Shown: positions 34,250 to 43,396 of the stretch, piece after piece
Layout of the letters: every line of letters starts with the position of its first letter
Numbering within the stretch: position 1 is the stretch's first letter
From: a virus
Reading direction: 5' to 3' (one strand)
Length of the DNA stretch: 49,869 nucleotides
IMG/VR virus record: IMGVR_UViG_3300021378_002906
Span: 1 to 49,869 of that record
Translations under genes and position numbers: made by a program
The notes under the pieces: model-generated
The model's database searches: none
Told to the model about the DNA's origin: nothing
What the model saw: the letters and a program-made list of their open reading frames with translations, nothing else

Positions 34250-34282
34250 AAAAAGGCCATCCCGTTAAGGATGACCTTTAAA
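34250..34282 (-). terminator. Intrinsic terminator after the major capsid gene
   Basis: On the minus strand: AAAGGTCATCC, loop TTAACG, then GGATGGCCTTT followed by TTTTG. One G-U pair sits in an 11-bp stem. It starts about 20 nt past the capsid stop codon and would isolate the highly expressed capsid unit from the following small genes. Confidence 0.85.
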
Positions 34283-34297
34283 TTTTTATTTTAGCTA

Positions 34298-35416
34298 TTA
34301 CAGTCCGTTACAGATGATTCCAGCAAGAGCACGATTGTCAAGAACCATACGGCCCTCTTCAAGTCCTCCAAACCAGCCAATCTTGTTCTGACGAATGCTA
34401 TACTGATCGTCAGCGGTAAGTTGGAACTCAGAACCATTCTCTTCGTCTACAGCAATTGCCTTGATGAGAGAGTCACGACCACGATCAAGACCAAGCATGA
34501 TTTCGTCGGCGGATCCGTTAAATACAGCGCCATTAGCACCTGCAGCATCAGAGTAAGATGTTGAAGCAGCAATAGTATCAAAGATAGTATTGAACTTTTG
34601 ACCTACACCGAGCTCGTTAGCTTCCATAATGGAAACGCCGTAGAAGTCAGGAAGACCACCACCAGCAGTGAATACTGACTCACGCATACCTTCTGTTCCA
34701 TAACCGTCATCATTACCTCTGGTATTGATTGGGTTGTAGGACATCTCACGGAGAGCTTTAACAGCCTCTGGAGAGACCATAAGGTCAGTGATGCCACGAC
34801 GACCACCTTCTGGAGTACCTTTGTTCCAAGCGGTATTAATGCGCTTTGCACGGGTAATCAAGTTGTTGAAGTCGTCAAGGAGGAATGCTCCATCGGTAGT
34901 AGCACGGAAAACGTGATCTTTACCATTCGTTTGTGCATTAGCAACTGCGCCCATGATAAGGTTAGCAGAAGTACGCTCTTGCTTAAGAAGGATCTCTTGA
35001 GCCATACGAGTGAATGTTTTGCTTACAACGTCCATGCGGCTCTTGGCTGCATAGCGACGATCAAAGCTTACTGCTGTGTCCAGGCTGTAGGTAGCGACCT
35101 TAAGCTCGGAAACGGTAGGTGTTACCTGATTCTGAGGAAGACCACCAGCAACACTGGTGCTATAAACGTTAACATAATCTTCGTCGGTAACATCATAGTA
35201 AAGATCCAACGGAATCGAAGGATTATCTTCTGAGTTATAACTAAGAGAAGTAAACAGGTTACTTAGTACTGGGGCATTATTAATGACCTCTGCGATTACA
35301 GGTCCAATAAATTGAGCTAAAGCTACTTGAGCCTCATAAGCAACCGAACGGTTCTTAGAAGCCATTGCTTTGATGAGCTCAACTTGTTCTGGAGTTCTTT
35401 TAAGTGAAATTTTCAT
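34298..35416 (-). CDS. Major capsid protein (372 aa)
   Basis: Typical HK97-fold major capsid features: an N-terminal helix-rich arm, a strand pair (EDNPSIPLDLYYDVTDEDYVNVYS), a long spine helix (KTFTRMAQEILLKQERTSANLIMGAV), a DLMVSPEAVKALREM segment and a C-terminal SIRQNKIGWFGG... stretch. Order and spacing after portal, protease-scaffold and decoration genes support it, and no other gene here fits the role. Codon use is visibly more restricted and G+C-richer than flanking genes, as for highly expressed capsid genes. A terminator follows. Upstream (35417-35448) a TATATATAACAAA runs into the ATG. Residues 263-269 (IMEANEL) are shared with the protease domain at 36081. Confidence 0.88.
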   Translation of the reverse strand: MKISLKRTPEQVELIKAMASKNRSVAYEAQVALAQFIGPVIAEVINNAPVLSNLFTSLSYNSEDNPSIPLDLYYDVTDEDYVNVYSTSVAGGLPQNQVTPTVSELKVATYSLDTAVSFDRRYAAKSRMDVVSKTFTRMAQEILLKQERTSANLIMGAVANAQTNGKDHVFRATTDGAFLLDDFNNLITRAKRINTAWNKGTPEGGRRGITDLMVSPEAVKALREMSYNPINTRGNDDGYGTEGMRESVFTAGGGLPDFYGVSIMEANELGVGQKFNTIFDTIAASTSYSDAAGANGAVFNGSADEIMLGLDRGRDSLIKAIAVDEENGSEFQLTADDQYSIRQNKIGWFGGLEEGRMVLDNRALAGIICNGL

Positions 35417-35448
35417 TTTGTTATATATATTTCTAGTTGATTGTTAAA

Positions 35449-36057
35449 TTACAGACCAAGAGCAATAACTGCGTAGTCACCTGCGAATGCGTCGGTAATA
35501 GTTCCGCTTGAGCGTGAACCAGTTCCGATTACAGTACCAACTTTTTCAGCTGCAGTTGCGGCACAAGCCTCAACTTTACCAGCAGTAGCGCTGAGTGCGA
35601 TACCGCCACCAACTACAAGAGCACCTTCATAACCGACAGCGGTAAGAGTGAAAACTCCGCGAGTTGCAACAGGGACAGCTTGTCCAGGCATAACGCATCC
35701 AAGCTCTTCTGCTTTAACTGGGTTATAAAGAAGCTTTTCGCCGTTCTCATCAAACTTTGCAGTCTGACGAAGAGTAAGACCAAGACATGCATCACCGCTT
35801 GCAGCAGGAGCACACTCAAGGTTTACCTTAGGGTATTGAGCTTTGATAAATGGGTAGTCGGTCTTACCGAGGTAAGAGTCGTCTGAGTATGAAACTGGAT
35901 CCTTGTCAAAATCTCCAGCGGAGACTTTTACAAAAACACCAGCATCGCCATCGCCTGAGTCCGTAGTGGCCTCGTTAGCGCTAGCACCGTCAAGGGCGAA
36001 GAGATTGATTACATCATTCTCGTCGTATTGTCTAAATGGTAGAATTCTTAGTGACAT
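35449..36057 (-). CDS. Putative capsid decoration/cement protein (202 aa)
   Basis: Located between the protease-scaffold and the capsid gene, the usual place for head decoration proteins. The sequence is strand-rich and alanine/glycine/threonine-rich, with a C-terminal beta-barrel-like pattern (VPVATRGVFTLTAVGYEGALVVGGGIALSATAGKVEACAATAAEKVGTVIG...) reminiscent of lambda gpD-type proteins. It shares the capsid gene's codon bias, fitting a high-copy virion component. Its start has no Shine-Dalgarno sequence, only AAAAAAATAAAAAC before the ATG. Confidence 0.65.
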   Translation of the reverse strand: MSLRILPFRQYDENDVINLFALDGASANEATTDSGDGDAGVFVKVSAGDFDKDPVSYSDDSYLGKTDYPFIKAQYPKVNLECAPAASGDACLGLTLRQTAKFDENGEKLLYNPVKAEELGCVMPGQAVPVATRGVFTLTAVGYEGALVVGGGIALSATAGKVEACAATAAEKVGTVIGTGSRSSGTITDAFAGDYAVIALGL

Positions 36058-36080
36058 GTTTTTATTTTTTTGTTAAATTT

Positions 36081-37607
36081 TTATGAAATTTCTATGTTGC
36101 TGCGATCAAAAGCTGCAGCGAACTTATCTTTAAATGTTTGCTCTTCTTTCGAGGATTCCTCGTTAGAGTTGCAGACAGCGGCTTCGGTAGTCTCAGCTCC
36201 ATCAAGAATTTCCTCATCAGTTTTGCTGGCAACAGCTTCCTGAGTAGGCTTTGAGATTCTCTTCTCAACTTCTTCTTGAATACGTGCTTCGATTTGCTTT
36301 TCGAATTCAATCTTAGCTTCTTTGCTCTTGTGTCTCCACAGAGTTTCCAATTTAGCTTCGAAAGAAGCGAAGGACTCTTCAGCTTCGTCAATTGACTTAA
36401 GCTCTTGAGCCAAAAACTCTTTATCTTGATCTTCAAGATCGAATTTTTGATCCAAAACGTCCATACGCTCGTTAAATCGTGCTACAGCTTGGTCTGCTTT
36501 AATTGCGGACTCATACTCAGCGATTTTGGTTTGGGCTTCTTCGAATTTAAGCTTCAAGTCCTCGACTGAAGTTTTAAGTTCTTCTTGCTCTGAGGCCATA
36601 GCCTCTTTTTCTTGCTTCTCTTTAGTAAGTTCTGCACGAAACTCTTCGTCTTTTTCTTTGATAGCATCTGCAAAGGTGCTGGTCATAGAAGCGACAGCTT
36701 CTTGCGAGAATTTCTTTTCATGAAGAAGATCCTTCAGTTCGTTAATAACTTTTTCAGTTTCCATAGAATTATTCTTTTTAAGGTTTACATTAGTTTTTTC
36801 ACTTTGTGAAATATTTTTATCTCTTTTATCTTTTATAATAATAGATTGTTTTTCGTCAGGCTTCATATAAATGCCCTTGACATCAGCCGCTGGATTGGTC
36901 GTATAACCAATACCTAAGGGGTAAATCTTGCCTTTTATTAGCCTGTTTATAGGTTCCCCTTTGTCTGTTTTTCCAGATCCTCCGTATGACCTCAAAGAAC
37001 CAACCATCTCTTCCATTTCATCAGGATCAGATATAATTCTAGCCTCGTCAAGATACTCACTTCCGACAGCTAAGACAAAATCGGAAAATCCGACTTCCCA
37101 ACTCGTTGAAATACTGTGGTAAGTAGAGTTTTTTGGATCTACTGAATTTTCTACGGCCTCGGCGAAAGTTGGGTTGGCTGATTTATAAATCAAAGCACCA
37201 AGAGCTATATTGAATGGCTTGTTATAGCCTTCGAGCTCGTTAGCTTCCATTATTCGACTAGTTCCATACTCACTCCAACCAGCGTTAGCTATGTGACCTA
37301 CGATGATTTCCTTATCGTGTTCAATATTAGTTGGCTTGTGTAAAAAGTTTTTTGTATACGCTATTGCGGTTTCAGAATCTATTCCGTCGCCGTTTTTATT
37401 AAATTTATTTACTACAGCAGCATTGAAAGCGACACCAAGAAGATCGATGTTATCTTCATAGTTCACTCCCTTTGGTAATAGGGATTCTAAATTATCGAGA
37501 GACGCTTTTGATATGAATGACTCACCACCCACACCGCAAGAGAAAATTTCAGCTTCGAAAGTCGCTGTGTATTTATAAGGATTTTTTTTGCTTTTACTTA
37601 GTTTCAT
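36081..37607 (-). CDS. Prohead protease-scaffold fusion (508 aa)
   Basis: Residues ~10-250 look like an HK97-type (S78-like) prohead protease: TNIEHDKEIIVGHI with a candidate catalytic histidine at 97, and STYHSISTSWEVGF with candidate nucleophile serines at 165-167 and a glutamate (E171). After a linker, residues ~280-460 are a long acidic/basic coiled coil typical of scaffolds. Fused protease-scaffold genes are known (lambda C with Nu3 nested in frame). An internal ATG at 36764 begins the coiled-coil part but has no clear ribosome binding site. It overlaps the portal gene by 14 nt (37594-37607). Which serine and histidine act is a guess. Confidence 0.78.
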   Translation of the reverse strand: MKLSKSKKNPYKYTATFEAEIFSCGVGGESFISKASLDNLESLLPKGVNYEDNIDLLGVAFNAAVVNKFNKNGDGIDSETAIAYTKNFLHKPTNIEHDKEIIVGHIANAGWSEYGTSRIMEANELEGYNKPFNIALGALIYKSANPTFAEAVENSVDPKNSTYHSISTSWEVGFSDFVLAVGSEYLDEARIISDPDEMEEMVGSLRSYGGSGKTDKGEPINRLIKGKIYPLGIGYTTNPAADVKGIYMKPDEKQSIIIKDKRDKNISQSEKTNVNLKKNNSMETEKVINELKDLLHEKKFSQEAVASMTSTFADAIKEKDEEFRAELTKEKQEKEAMASEQEELKTSVEDLKLKFEEAQTKIAEYESAIKADQAVARFNERMDVLDQKFDLEDQDKEFLAQELKSIDEAEESFASFEAKLETLWRHKSKEAKIEFEKQIEARIQEEVEKRISKPTQEAVASKTDEEILDGAETTEAAVCNSNEESSKEEQTFKDKFAAAFDRSNIEIS

Positions 37608-39561
37608 TACTATGATACAATATTGCTGCTGAATAATTATCTAGTTCATGTTTAGCTGACATATCAAGTATCTCAGGCAAAACATTTAAATTCTGTATGT
37701 CTTCCAAGTTAGATACACAAGAAACAGCTTTTTGCGTCCAATTTTCGATATCAGTAGAACAAACTATAGCTTCACACAAGCTGTCTAACATCTTATCGTT
37801 ATTCTTGGAGAATCTCTTTATGTTTAATTTGTCCCTCATTTCCTTCTTTATCTCTGCTCTAGCAGTTTCAAGATTCTGAATAGTTGTCTCTATATTTTTT
37901 CTTGAGTATTTTGCTTCTGATTTTTCTTGAGGAACTCCAGATGTGCCTACTGGTCTTCCTGGTTGTCCATTTGGGCCTTTGTTAACTTCGGTATTAGGAG
38001 CTTCAATAACTGGAACACCCCCGACAATAGGGTTGTAATAGCCATCCTCTCTTTCCTCTATGAATTTCTTTTGAGACGGCGCTAAGTCTTCTACTTTAGG
38101 GAACTTTCCAGTATGGAACATTTCCATGCCTTGTTGAGGTGTTATGATACCAAGCTCCATAAGCCTAGTTGCAACCTTCATTAATTGCGCTTCGTCCCTC
38201 ATGTCTACATCTTTAAATATAGCTGTTGGGTAAGACCTGAATCCTAGTTCTTTGGAAATTCTTTTCATTTCCTTTTGCAGGAAGTCTGCCAAGAAAGCGT
38301 TTCTAGCCTCCTTAAGTCTATCAATAAATATTTGAGCTTTGACTTGTGTCGCACCATATTTTTCTTCGCCTACAACAACGTTCTGTAAACCTTGTTTGAT
38401 ATCCTCGTTGAGAGTCTTGTATTTCTCTGAACCAAGCACTTTATTAAGGTCAGGGATGATGAATTCCGCTTTTGTAGTATAGTCGGAGACCAAAACACGG
38501 CCAACACTTTCATTTTTGAAAAGGTTTTGCATCGCATTAAGATTTTGTGCATTTATACCTCCCTTTTCAGGTTCAGCACCCATTGTGATCAAAAGAATAA
38601 CATTTTCGATGGTTCGTGTTATAGCCTGATCCATTTTCTTAAGCTCCATCTTCGCGTTTATATCCTCAAGCACTGGATATCCGAAAGGAATAGCAAATGG
38701 TTCGTAATCTTGTTTTTTATAAAACGAATGAGATACTTTGTCTGGGTCTAGTTTGATTTTTAAACCGTCCGTGTTGTAATTACCACGCTTTATACTTTCT
38801 TGAACGTCTTTAGGCAAAGCATCAAATGTTTCTTGATCCTCTTCTGTTGCTGGGTTCTGAAGTCTTGACATTTCATACTCAGAAAGTATTTTTTCATAAG
38901 CTCCCTCATTGAACGAAGCGGCTCTTGTCGCCACAATGTCATAAGGGTTCATTAAGATATATCTGACTGGTATTTTATTTTTAGCTATTCCAGTAGGAGC
39001 TATTGATTTAATCAATTCGGCAAAATCGTCCTCTTTAAACTTACCATCCAACCTATACAAAAATATATTACCACTCCTGTAATACTCTCTGAAATACTGG
39101 TCCTTTAAGTTGCTAAGGTTTATTTTTTTAAACCATTCCTCAAAGAATTCTCTGCTTTTCTTGGTGCCACCTTCTAAAAACAAATCAGTATTTGCAAATT
39201 CAGACATAATGTCCACAGCATTCCTGAAAACAGAAACATTAGCGTAAGCTTTTTGGCAAAGCTCTATAGCATCCCTTACATTAACTCCATCAGCGGAATA
39301 CTTGTATGGAAGCATACCACTTCTTATGCTAGAGAACCTATCCGCCTTTTTGTCTAGAGCTGCTCTATTAAATCTTGTGACACCGTTCTGAGCTGATGTT
39401 ACCCTAGAGGCTTTGGATGTATTATAAGAAGCCGAAGATGTGTAAAAAGCTTCACCCAGCATATCTGGTTGAAAATTAGCTGATTCACTAGCTATTGGTT
39501 CACTCTTCTCACTAAGCTTATCCCAATAATCAGATTTTTTTGTATATTTCCTTTTTGCCAT
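37594..39561 (-). CDS. Portal protein (655 aa)
   Basis: Length, position between terminase and protease, and sequence features (an N-terminal charged region, AYANVSVFRNAVDIMSEFANTDLF, RYILMNPYDIVATR, then a long clip/stem segment rich in helices and a C-terminal TPQQGMEMFHTGKFP) match phage portals, which form the dodecameric DNA gate and docking site for terminase. The C-terminal ~100 residues are helical and low-complexity. The start is ATG 39561, directly preceded by GTGTATAATATTTT. It overlaps the downstream protease-scaffold gene. Confidence 0.88.
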   Translation of the reverse strand: MAKRKYTKKSDYWDKLSEKSEPIASESANFQPDMLGEAFYTSSASYNTSKASRVTSAQNGVTRFNRAALDKKADRFSSIRSGMLPYKYSADGVNVRDAIELCQKAYANVSVFRNAVDIMSEFANTDLFLEGGTKKSREFFEEWFKKINLSNLKDQYFREYYRSGNIFLYRLDGKFKEDDFAELIKSIAPTGIAKNKIPVRYILMNPYDIVATRAASFNEGAYEKILSEYEMSRLQNPATEEDQETFDALPKDVQESIKRGNYNTDGLKIKLDPDKVSHSFYKKQDYEPFAIPFGYPVLEDINAKMELKKMDQAITRTIENVILLITMGAEPEKGGINAQNLNAMQNLFKNESVGRVLVSDYTTKAEFIIPDLNKVLGSEKYKTLNEDIKQGLQNVVVGEEKYGATQVKAQIFIDRLKEARNAFLADFLQKEMKRISKELGFRSYPTAIFKDVDMRDEAQLMKVATRLMELGIITPQQGMEMFHTGKFPKVEDLAPSQKKFIEEREDGYYNPIVGGVPVIEAPNTEVNKGPNGQPGRPVGTSGVPQEKSEAKYSRKNIETTIQNLETARAEIKKEMRDKLNIKRFSKNNDKMLDSLCEAIVCSTDIENWTQKAVSCVSNLEDIQNLNVLPEILDMSAKHELDNYSAAILYHSNETK

Positions 39562-39577
39562 AAAATATTATACACGG
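39562..39577 (-). promoter_or_regulatory. Candidate promoter box abutting the portal start
   Basis: Minus-strand CCGTGTATAATATTTT runs into the ATG at 39561. TATAAT (39572-39567) lies 5 nt before the start. Together with the ~60-nt gap before the hydroxylase genes it suggests that the head operon starts here, with little or no 5' leader. Confidence 0.45.
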
Positions 39578-39622
39578 AAAAGTATAAAGTTAAACTTTTA
39601 ACTTTGAAAAGTAACTTTTAAA

Positions 39623-40141
39623 TTAAGGTATAAAATCTATCATCAAAATAGTTCTTCTTTTCCTGCTTTTATTCCAAGCATGGTGAAGTTTTCTATCATC
39701 GAAAATAAAAGACTCTCTGTCCTTCCACCTGTATATTTTGCCCTCTGTGCTAAGTCCAATATTACCAGTCGGACAATCAATCCCTAGGTGATATCTAAGA
39801 TGAGGCGTTTTATATCCATAGTGAGGTTTTAAAATTGCTCCAGGTTCCATCCTAGAGAATCCACAAGCTCCATGAGTCGGTATGTGTTCTTTTATTAGAG
39901 ATGTCGTAATTGGTATCATAGGTTGAAAAGTCTTCTCAATGTCACAGCCAACTCTTTCACCTATACTTTCTGTTCTTCTGTCAAATACAGGAAATAGAGT
40001 CCAAGTGTCGCCTTTGTTTATGTAAGTTGCTGGCCAAGCGGAAAATTTTTCTGCTATATTATCATATTCAGCCCTTATGTCTTCCCACCTATCTTCTAGG
40101 GGTTTAAATCTTTCCTTCAGTTTTTCGAAATCGTATTCCAT
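39623..40141 (-). CDS. Aspartyl/asparaginyl beta-hydroxylase-like protein, copy 2 (172 aa)
   Basis: C-terminal ~75 residues match the AspH fold of Fe(II)/2-oxoglutarate oxygenases: KPHYGYKTPHLRYHLGI, GKIYRWKDRESFIFDDRKLHHAWNKSRKRRTILMIDF. H107 and H153 would bind iron, with G109 in place of a carboxylate ligand as in human AspH, and R163 would hold 2-oxoglutarate. Such enzymes hydroxylate Asp/Asn side chains in proteins; the substrate here is unknown. It is a tandem paralog of the adjacent 40147 gene, 5 nt apart, located between portal and terminase. Numbering is my count. Confidence 0.78.
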   Translation of the reverse strand: MEYDFEKLKERFKPLEDRWEDIRAEYDNIAEKFSAWPATYINKGDTWTLFPVFDRRTESIGERVGCDIEKTFQPMIPITTSLIKEHIPTHGACGFSRMEPGAILKPHYGYKTPHLRYHLGIDCPTGNIGLSTEGKIYRWKDRESFIFDDRKLHHAWNKSRKRRTILMIDFIP

Positions 40142-40146
40142 TTTTT

Positions 40147-40617
40147 TTATTCTGTAAAATCTATTATTAATATAACTCTGTCTTTTTTGCTTTTATTCCA
40201 AGCTGAATGAACTTTCCTATCATCAAATACAAAAGACTTTCCATTCTCCCATCTGTAAACCTTGCCTTCTGACCTTAAACCACAATTACCTTCATGCACA
40301 TCAACACCTAAGTGATATCTCAAACAGTTTCCTTGATGACCTTTATGTGGTTTTATATTAGTCTTAGGCAGCAATCTTGAAAATGACGCTGATTTGTGAT
40401 TAGGTACGTATTTTTTTATAAGTTCTGTTGTTTCGGGCATGAATTTAGCAGTCTCAACTATGATGTCTCCAGATGGCCAGTCAAAAATAGGAAAAACCTC
40501 CCACCCCGCATTGTTATAAAGATCTGTTTCTGGATAATTCAACATCTTGTCTTTTATCTGTTCGTATTCTTTTTTAATGGTGCTGAAATTAGCCTCTAAG
40601 GATTTAAAATCTTGCAT
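40147..40617 (-). CDS. Aspartyl/asparaginyl beta-hydroxylase-like protein, copy 1 (156 aa)
   Basis: Same fold and motif order as the neighbouring 39623 gene: KPHKGHQGNCLRYHLGVD (H91, G93), GKVYRWENGKSFVFDDRKVHSAWNKSKKDRVILIIDF (H137, R147). The helical N-terminal ~40 residues, probably a lid or a substrate-recognition part, differ more between the two copies. The start codon is 2 nt after the terminase stop, so translation is probably coupled to it. A virion or packaging protein target is possible but untested. Confidence 0.78.
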   Translation of the reverse strand: MQDFKSLEANFSTIKKEYEQIKDKMLNYPETDLYNNAGWEVFPIFDWPSGDIIVETAKFMPETTELIKKYVPNHKSASFSRLLPKTNIKPHKGHQGNCLRYHLGVDVHEGNCGLRSEGKVYRWENGKSFVFDDRKVHSAWNKSKKDRVILIIDFTE

Positions 40618-40619
40618 AT

Positions 40620-42479
40620 CTAGTCTATAAACATGGGTGTAAAAGTGCCTTGGCTGGAATCAATTTTATCATCCGTCATATCGTAATACACATTCATCAT
40701 CCAATTTCCCAGTATCATGGCAGAATAAGAGTCTTTTCTGGCTTTGTCCGCTCCGCTTTGTTTTCTTAAATTCAAAGGTAGGTCAAAACTTTGAGTACCC
40801 TGAGCAGATGTATTGACTTGTATCAAAGCACACTCGACTTTAATTAAATCCATCATGTCTTTTTGATGCTCCACAAAATCAATCATTTTTGAGGGTTCAG
40901 AGTTGTTTTCGTAATTAGGCAGAAAGCTTAAATTTTTAATAGGTATGTTGGCCTTTCTTTGCTTGTTGTAATCGTCGTTCATTGCTGCACCAGCGAAAAA
41001 CATTCTCTTATGGTCGAAAGAAGCTTGCAACAATTCATTAGCATACCTTATCCATTTAGATGTTGGCTTTCTTAAGATCACGTAAGTACTAGTGTCTTTA
41101 TTGTATTGCCTCTTTAAGCTCCGCAGTCCTTTGTCATATTCTTGATGGTTATCAAGGTCTGCATCTATTATATTTAGTTTTAATTTTTTACTTTTAAATA
41201 TGCTGCTCTCATTACAAGAGTTTAAAAACTGTACACCTCCATTATAGTCGCCCACTACAGCCACAATATTAAAATGAGTCAAAAGATAAGACATATATAT
41301 TATATGCTTCTTTAGGTTGGCTCCTGGTAAAGCATAACTGTGGACTACAGTGCCTTTTTTAGTTTCTTTGTTTAGCTTTATAAGCATGATTGCAAAATCA
41401 TCGGACGATTCACTCTCAGACCAAGACGGGTCAAATGCCAATATGTATTCATCCCCTGGCTGACCTTTTACTTCTATACATTGACCTTCCCCATCTGGTA
41501 TTGTGCATCCAGCCATCTTACTTACTTTAAAGTAACCAGAACTATCGTCTGTGAATACAGCCATAAACTCTCGATCAAATTGAGATTGGCTCATAGTAGC
41601 TTTTGCTTGATCAATAAGGTTTTGATCATAAAGTTGTTGAGGCGCACAATCATAACTAAAGTGCATTATAGTTCTGTGAGCCTTATCCTGTTCGTTTTCG
41701 TTTAAAATTAAACTCTCATACTGAGAATACATTTTGTATAGGTGTTCAAACTTATATGATGCAGAAGATAAACCAATAATCTTGTTGTTCGGCCACTTAT
41801 GACGGTCTTCCTCTTTAAGTTTGCCTTGCTTAATCATCTCAGTTTCTAGATCATAAGTCTCCTGCCTTTCTGTAGGGTTTTTGATAACAGAAAGGAATGG
41901 CATAATAACCTCATTCAAAACTTTCTCAGGCATCAGTAAAAGCTCATCAATAATCATTCTCTCAAAACGGAAACCACGGAGCTTCTCGCCATCTCCTAAA
42001 GGCAAAGCAGTAATTTTGCTAGATCCGATCTCCATGACCCATTGGTCATTAGCTTTAGACACCCTAGTTATACATTGAGATAAAAATTCAGCCTTTGGGC
42101 TTTGAGCTATCTCTTCCATCTTAGTAAAGATCATTTTTGACTGTCGAAATGACTTAGATATGATTCCTATGTGGACACCCTGATTCATAATAGCGTCTAA
42201 CAGCGCAAAAACGGCCGTAGAGAAGCTTTTGGACATTCCGCGACTCCATATCCCCAAAAAGTAATCGGTCTCCATCATGCCCTTAATAGCCATGTGCTGG
42301 AAAGGGAACAATCTGACCCCAGTTATAAACTCTGCAGCAAAGGAAGGGTTCTGTCGTAGAAATTTATAAAACAATATTCTTGCTTCGTCCTCTTCTAGGT
42401 AACCTTCTATTTCTAAAAGCTCTTTATTTATATCGGGGAACCTATTTCTTGACTCCTGTATTCCTTTTATCCAACTCAT
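40620..42479 (-). CDS. terL: Terminase large subunit (619 aa)
   Basis: ATPase part: Walker A-like WSRGMSKSFS (residues ~78-87) and Walker B MIIDELLL (D178, E179), with the coupling region following. Nuclease part: LAFDPSWSESESSDDFAIML (D350 first metal-binding acidic residue) and VVGDYNGGVQFLN, as in RNase H-like terminase nucleases. Together they pump and cut genomic DNA into the prohead at the portal. Start ATG 42479 lies inside a 4-nt overlap with the upstream nuclease gene. Identification is firm; numbering is my count. Confidence 0.93.
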   Translation of the reverse strand: MSWIKGIQESRNRFPDINKELLEIEGYLEEDEARILFYKFLRQNPSFAAEFITGVRLFPFQHMAIKGMMETDYFLGIWSRGMSKSFSTAVFALLDAIMNQGVHIGIISKSFRQSKMIFTKMEEIAQSPKAEFLSQCITRVSKANDQWVMEIGSSKITALPLGDGEKLRGFRFERMIIDELLLMPEKVLNEVIMPFLSVIKNPTERQETYDLETEMIKQGKLKEEDRHKWPNNKIIGLSSASYKFEHLYKMYSQYESLILNENEQDKAHRTIMHFSYDCAPQQLYDQNLIDQAKATMSQSQFDREFMAVFTDDSSGYFKVSKMAGCTIPDGEGQCIEVKGQPGDEYILAFDPSWSESESSDDFAIMLIKLNKETKKGTVVHSYALPGANLKKHIIYMSYLLTHFNIVAVVGDYNGGVQFLNSCNESSIFKSKKLKLNIIDADLDNHQEYDKGLRSLKRQYNKDTSTYVILRKPTSKWIRYANELLQASFDHKRMFFAGAAMNDDYNKQRKANIPIKNLSFLPNYENNSEPSKMIDFVEHQKDMMDLIKVECALIQVNTSAQGTQSFDLPLNLRKQSGADKARKDSYSAMILGNWMMNVYYDMTDDKIDSSQGTFTPMFID

Positions 42480-43396
42480 GATTCATTTAAATGTTTAGAC
42501 CAAAAATAATTTATATCGGTCTTCCAAGATTGCTTACCGCAAACAAGCAGTTTAGGAATAAGCTCTTCACTTAACTCTCTAGATCCAGCAAACACAAATT
42601 GGCAACAGTCTTTATATTGCTTTTGTATTTCACGCATATTATGAAGAACATAATCAAGTTTATACTTCTTGTAGCTTTTGTAATTGCACTCATCCATACC
42701 TTCGAATGAGAACTCCATTACCACAAACAAGTAAGCCCCCAAAGACCTGCATCGATCAAGCTCTTTACAAAAACGAGAATATCCTACTGTCGTTGTTCCG
42801 CAAAAATCACCAAATGACTTCCTATCCACATAAGTATAGTCGTAGTCTTTAGCAGTAACACCATAATCGCCCACATCTAATTTAAAAGACTCTGAGTTTT
42901 TGAAAGAAAGAGGTTGCTGCTCTCTAGTATCAATTAATATTTTGACATCAGAATAATCATTAAAGAATTCTTTTGGCAATTTACTCCCTAGTAATGGCAT
43001 TACGCCAGCCTTATCACACGCATATGTGTAACTGCCAAAATACTCTTTGTAAACCTCAATTGATGGTAATCCAGCTGATCTTAGCTCCAACTCCGTTGGG
43101 CCATAGCCCATATCTTTATTAAATACTCTCTTTTGTAGTATTTCAATTAAGTATTCCCTCACCTCTTGTGCTGGAGACTTATTCACCCACTCCATAAGCT
43201 GGTGTGGTTGAGAGAAATCTTTCGAGAAGTAATCCTTGTAGTTCTTAAAGGGCAGAAGATCTCCTGTAAGCTTGTTTTTACGTGCGTAATGCTTTACATA
43301 GTAGTCACCAAGAAACATGCTATGTTTCTTTATGTGTGTATGTAGACCTCTTTGAGCTTCGAAGTCTTCGCCGCACTCTTTACACTTAAATGACAT
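42476..43396 (-). CDS. C2H2 zinc-finger protein with ERCC4-type nuclease domain (306 aa)
   Basis: N-terminus KCKECGEDFEAQRG-LHTHIKKH is a C2H2 finger (C5, C8, H21, H25). Residues ~150-270 carry the ERCC4/XPF nuclease motif: VKILIDTREQQPL (D156), LDVGDYGV (G176-D177) and YVDRKSFGDF (D191-R192-K193), followed by RFCKELDRC and FVVMEFSF. These nucleases cut branched DNA. The gene overlaps both neighbours (11 nt with 43386, 4 nt with terminase), placing it in the packaging operon. It could resolve branched replicative DNA before packaging; that is an inference. Confidence 0.78.
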   Translation of the reverse strand: MSFKCKECGEDFEAQRGLHTHIKKHSMFLGDYYVKHYARKNKLTGDLLPFKNYKDYFSKDFSQPHQLMEWVNKSPAQEVREYLIEILQKRVFNKDMGYGPTELELRSAGLPSIEVYKEYFGSYTYACDKAGVMPLLGSKLPKEFFNDYSDVKILIDTREQQPLSFKNSESFKLDVGDYGVTAKDYDYTYVDRKSFGDFCGTTTVGYSRFCKELDRCRSLGAYLFVVMEFSFEGMDECNYKSYKKYKLDYVLHNMREIQKQYKDCCQFVFAGSRELSEELIPKLLVCGKQSWKTDINYFWSKHLNES

